Shown: in pieces, positions 35,830 to 64,000 of the stretch
Layout: the number at the start of each line of letters is the position of its first letter
How positions within the stretch are numbered: the first letter of the stretch is position 1
From: Alviniconcha marisindica
Taxonomy: Eukaryota > Mollusca > Gastropoda > Provannidae
Direction: 5' to 3'
Assembly: GCA_018857735.1 (NCBI GenBank)
Contig: JABMCL010000825.1
Coordinates: 223,861 to 287,860 of the forward strand
Length of the DNA: 64,000 nucleotides
Notes under the pieces: model-generated
Seen by the model: only the letters and a program-made list of their open reading frames with translations
Told to the model about the DNA's origin: nothing
Databases searched by the model: none
Position numbers and translations under genes: made by a program

Positions 35830-35965
35830 CGTCTCATTTTTATCATTTTTTCATCGTTTAACTGTTGTTCAAGTGTCGTTTTGTAGCTTGACAAAGGGCA
35901 TTACCCCGAACATTTGCAGATTGTGTTTTTGTCCTAACAAATAGCGTTCTGTTGGATCTTGTTTT
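35830..35965 (+). repeat. Dispersed repeat, copy B (inverse of 28985-29110)
   Basis: See copy A. The two copies lie 6.8 kb apart in opposite orientation and flank the RT fragment. Confidence 0.8.
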
Positions 35966-36329
35966 AGAACGCTAGCAGTCGTTCCTGTTTCAGATTACTG
36001 CGCGTCACGGTTTGGTAATTTTGTTATGCAGTTGCACTCCACAGCACGTCGTTTTACCTTCGGGCATGTAGTCAAACCAATGTGGGTTGCTGAAGAGCCG
36101 AGCAGCCGTCGTGTTTCTCACTCGCCTGGAATCTTCCTAATCGCGAACACGCTTTAAAATGCATTTAACACGAAGGAGACATATTTTTTGCTTCAAAACA
36201 TTGGCATCTTCCAATCTTGTTTGGGTTGTGAAATTATTCTCCGTCAATAATTTGTTTACCTACAAGTTCATTAAAGTCTAAGTGATATTGCATTATATCT
36301 GCTTCTACGTCTTTGGCTGTGGGTACCGT

Positions 36330-36614
36330 AAGTGTTTGGAGTTCAGGGCCCTTCCCCTACTTCGCAGCAGAAAACTATTTCTGGCGTTCAGAATAAGTCG
36401 CAAAGCCCGTCGCCTACTTCTCAGCGGAAAACTATTTCTTGGCGTTTGGACTAAGCAACAGAACCCTTCCCCTATTTCTCAGCAAAAAACTATTTCTTTG
36501 CGTTTAGAATAAGCAACAGAACCCTTCCCCTACTTCTCATCAGAAAACTATTTCTTAGCGTTTAGAATAAGTAACAGTGCCCTCCCCTACTTCTCAGCAG
36601 AAAACTATTTCTTA
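36330..36614. repeat. Minisatellite, 58-bp unit, left part
   Basis: Units containing cagcagaaaactatttctta and gtttagaataagcaacagaa repeat about five times, then are interrupted by the MITE. Confidence 0.93.
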
Positions 36615-37245
36615 AGCCCGTTCTTAACTGGGCGAATGTTTGTTCGCCGAACATACTTCGGACACTTCGACGAACTATGATTCGTTTCTTAATTTAACTT
36701 TTAGTTCGCCGAACATGGTTTGGACAGTCCAAACTTTACTTCGTTCTCAAGTGGCTCGTAATGAGATGCAAGCTTCGGCCCGAACTTGCGGCAGACGCGC
36801 AGCAGACAGCATGATCGAAAATGTAGGCTAAAGTCAAGTCATGTCAAGTCAATATACTTTCATCATCCCTCACAGGGTAATTCAACTAACTACTATCTCA
36901 TTCTGGGCCTCTGAGACAAGGCTGCGCCTCCCACAAGTCAACAAATAAACAAATTCCCTCCGAAGCGAGTGAAGAACCTAGCGACACCGTCATCCATTTT
37001 TATTTTTATTTTTTCTTCATCCACAGGAGAGCTCTGCTCTCAGCCAGTCAGAGGCAATGATCGTCGAATAGGGCGAATGTTCCCAGAACATGTTGAGCGA
37101 AGCTTTTTGGACCCCGAATATGACTTCGACGAATACTTCCAACTAGGTTCGCGAAGAAAAGTGCGCTCAATTAAGAACCAACTAGCTTCGCCGAATACTT
37201 CCAACTAGGTTCGCGAACAAACATTCGCCCAGTTAAGAACGGGCT
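36615..37245. mobile_element. MITE / non-autonomous DNA transposon, 631 bp, TTA target duplications
   Basis: The ends are perfect 32-bp inverted repeats starting AGCCCGTTCTTAACTGGGCG. The element splits one unit of the 58-bp minisatellite: intact units read ttcTTAgcg, and here TTA flanks both sides (36612-36614 and 37246-37248). A 3-bp TWA-type duplication is typical of PIF/Harbinger elements. Subterminal ttcgcgaac and ttcgccgaa motifs repeat inside. No transposase is present. Confidence 0.93.
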
Positions 37246-37550
37246 TTAGCGTTTAGAATAAGCAACAGAACCCTTCCCCTACTTCTCAGCAGAAAACTAT
37301 TTCCTAGCGTTTAGAATAAGCAACAGAACCCTTCCCCTACTTCTCAGCAGAAAACTATTTCTTAGCGTTTAGAATAAGCAACAGAACCCTTCCCCTACTT
37401 CTCAGCAGAAAATTATTTCTTAGCGTTTAGAATAAGTAACAGTCCACTCCCCTACTTCTCAGCAGAAAACTATTTCTTAGCGTTTAGAATAAGCAACAGA
37501 ACCCTTCCCCTACTTCTCAGCAGAAAACTATTTCCTAGCTTTCACAATAA
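37246..37550. repeat. Minisatellite, 58-bp unit, right part
   Basis: The same unit as at 36330-36614 resumes after the MITE, about five copies. Confidence 0.93.
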
Positions 37551-37723
37551 GTAGGTTATATTTGACTGTGGGGCGGTACCGTGTACTTTTGCTGCGAACA
37601 GCATATGGTATTTTGCAACGAGTATGAATCAATTCAACATATTGTCTATGCTAATGCTGATTTTACTATCCAGTATTATGAGTTCTCAGAGAGGCCAGGT
37701 GTTGTACAGCCGAGGAACTGGCC

Positions 37724-37730
37724 TATAAAA
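37724..37730 (+). promoter_or_regulatory. Candidate TATA box (TATAAAA)
   Basis: It lies 349 bp before the signal-peptide ATG at 38079, in cctataaaagattg context. Transcription would start near 37755 and give a leader of about 320 nt. Confidence 0.4.
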
Positions 37731-38078
37731 GATTGAGCCAGTTAATGTTTTGCTTTGGCGCTGAAACACAGCAATAGAAACTTGGACATTTATCTAACAT
37801 CCAACCAATCACAGCCAAGGACGGTTTAGATGAAAACGTTCGCCTTGGAGGCCAGTTGAACAGGCTTGTTGTGGTAAAACCTGATACGAGGAGAGAGAGA
37901 AACATTTAAAAAGAAAAGAAAAAAGAAGAAGCGGAAAGCAAGAAACAAAAGAAAGAAAAAAAGAAAAAAGAAAGTGGTAGCCCTGCCAGCTAAGATAAGG
38001 TTTCCGGTGCTGGAAATGGGTCAATTTAAAGACCAGAGTCTGGCTACGTGGCTCACCAGAAGAGCACAGGACGTAGCC

Positions 38079-63964
<25,886 letters not shown>

Positions 63965-64000
63965 GTAAGTCGCGCTCCCTTTGCCTTAAACACGTGTGAG

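Overview
The window is eukaryotic: genes are split by GT-AG introns, intergenic DNA is AT-rich and full of long TG/CA microsatellites and minisatellites, and there are non-LTR reverse transcriptase remnants and tRNA-like SINE pieces. The repeat style and the gene content (Par-6; a secreted VWA/TSP1/ShK/VWC protein with a proline-rich tail) suggest a lophotrochozoan, most likely a marine mollusc and perhaps a gastropod. That assignment is inference.

Layout. (1) About 43-4988, minus strand: exons of a gene I do not recognise, recovered from splice signals and open frames; its 3' end lies before base 1. (2) 4989-5422: a short head-to-head intergenic gap with a perfect CRE palindrome, probably a bidirectional promoter. 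(3) 5423-15373, plus strand: a complete four-exon PARD6 (Par-6) gene of 316 codons with PB1, semi-CRIB and PDZ, then a probable 3' UTR to about 17.0 kb. (4) 17-38 kb: no gene I can support; minisatellites, microsatellites, a non-LTR RT fragment, tRNA-like SINE DNA and a 631-bp MITE with 32-bp inverted repeats and TTA target duplications. (5) 38079-63964, plus strand, running off the window: 25 coding exons of a large secreted protein: signal peptide, VWA1, TSP1, VWA2, VWA3, VWA4, ShK1, ShK2, VWC1, VWC2, ShK3, VWC3, then seven 63-67-residue Pro-rich repeats. Exon phases join exactly except in VWA2, where one base is missing.

The most striking pattern is recurrent tandem duplication across exon-intron junctions. 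PARD6 exon 2 has a 76-bp duplicate of its acceptor and exon start. In the VWA gene an exon end plus donor is copied four times (VWA1), an acceptor plus exon start lies inside a 69-bp minisatellite (VWA3), and an exon end plus donor is copied about nine times (VWC1). Each array places decoy splice sites beside a true one.

The genes are not functionally linked as far as I can see. PARD6 is a cytoplasmic polarity scaffold; the large gene is an extracellular matrix, mucus, adhesive or shell-matrix type protein.
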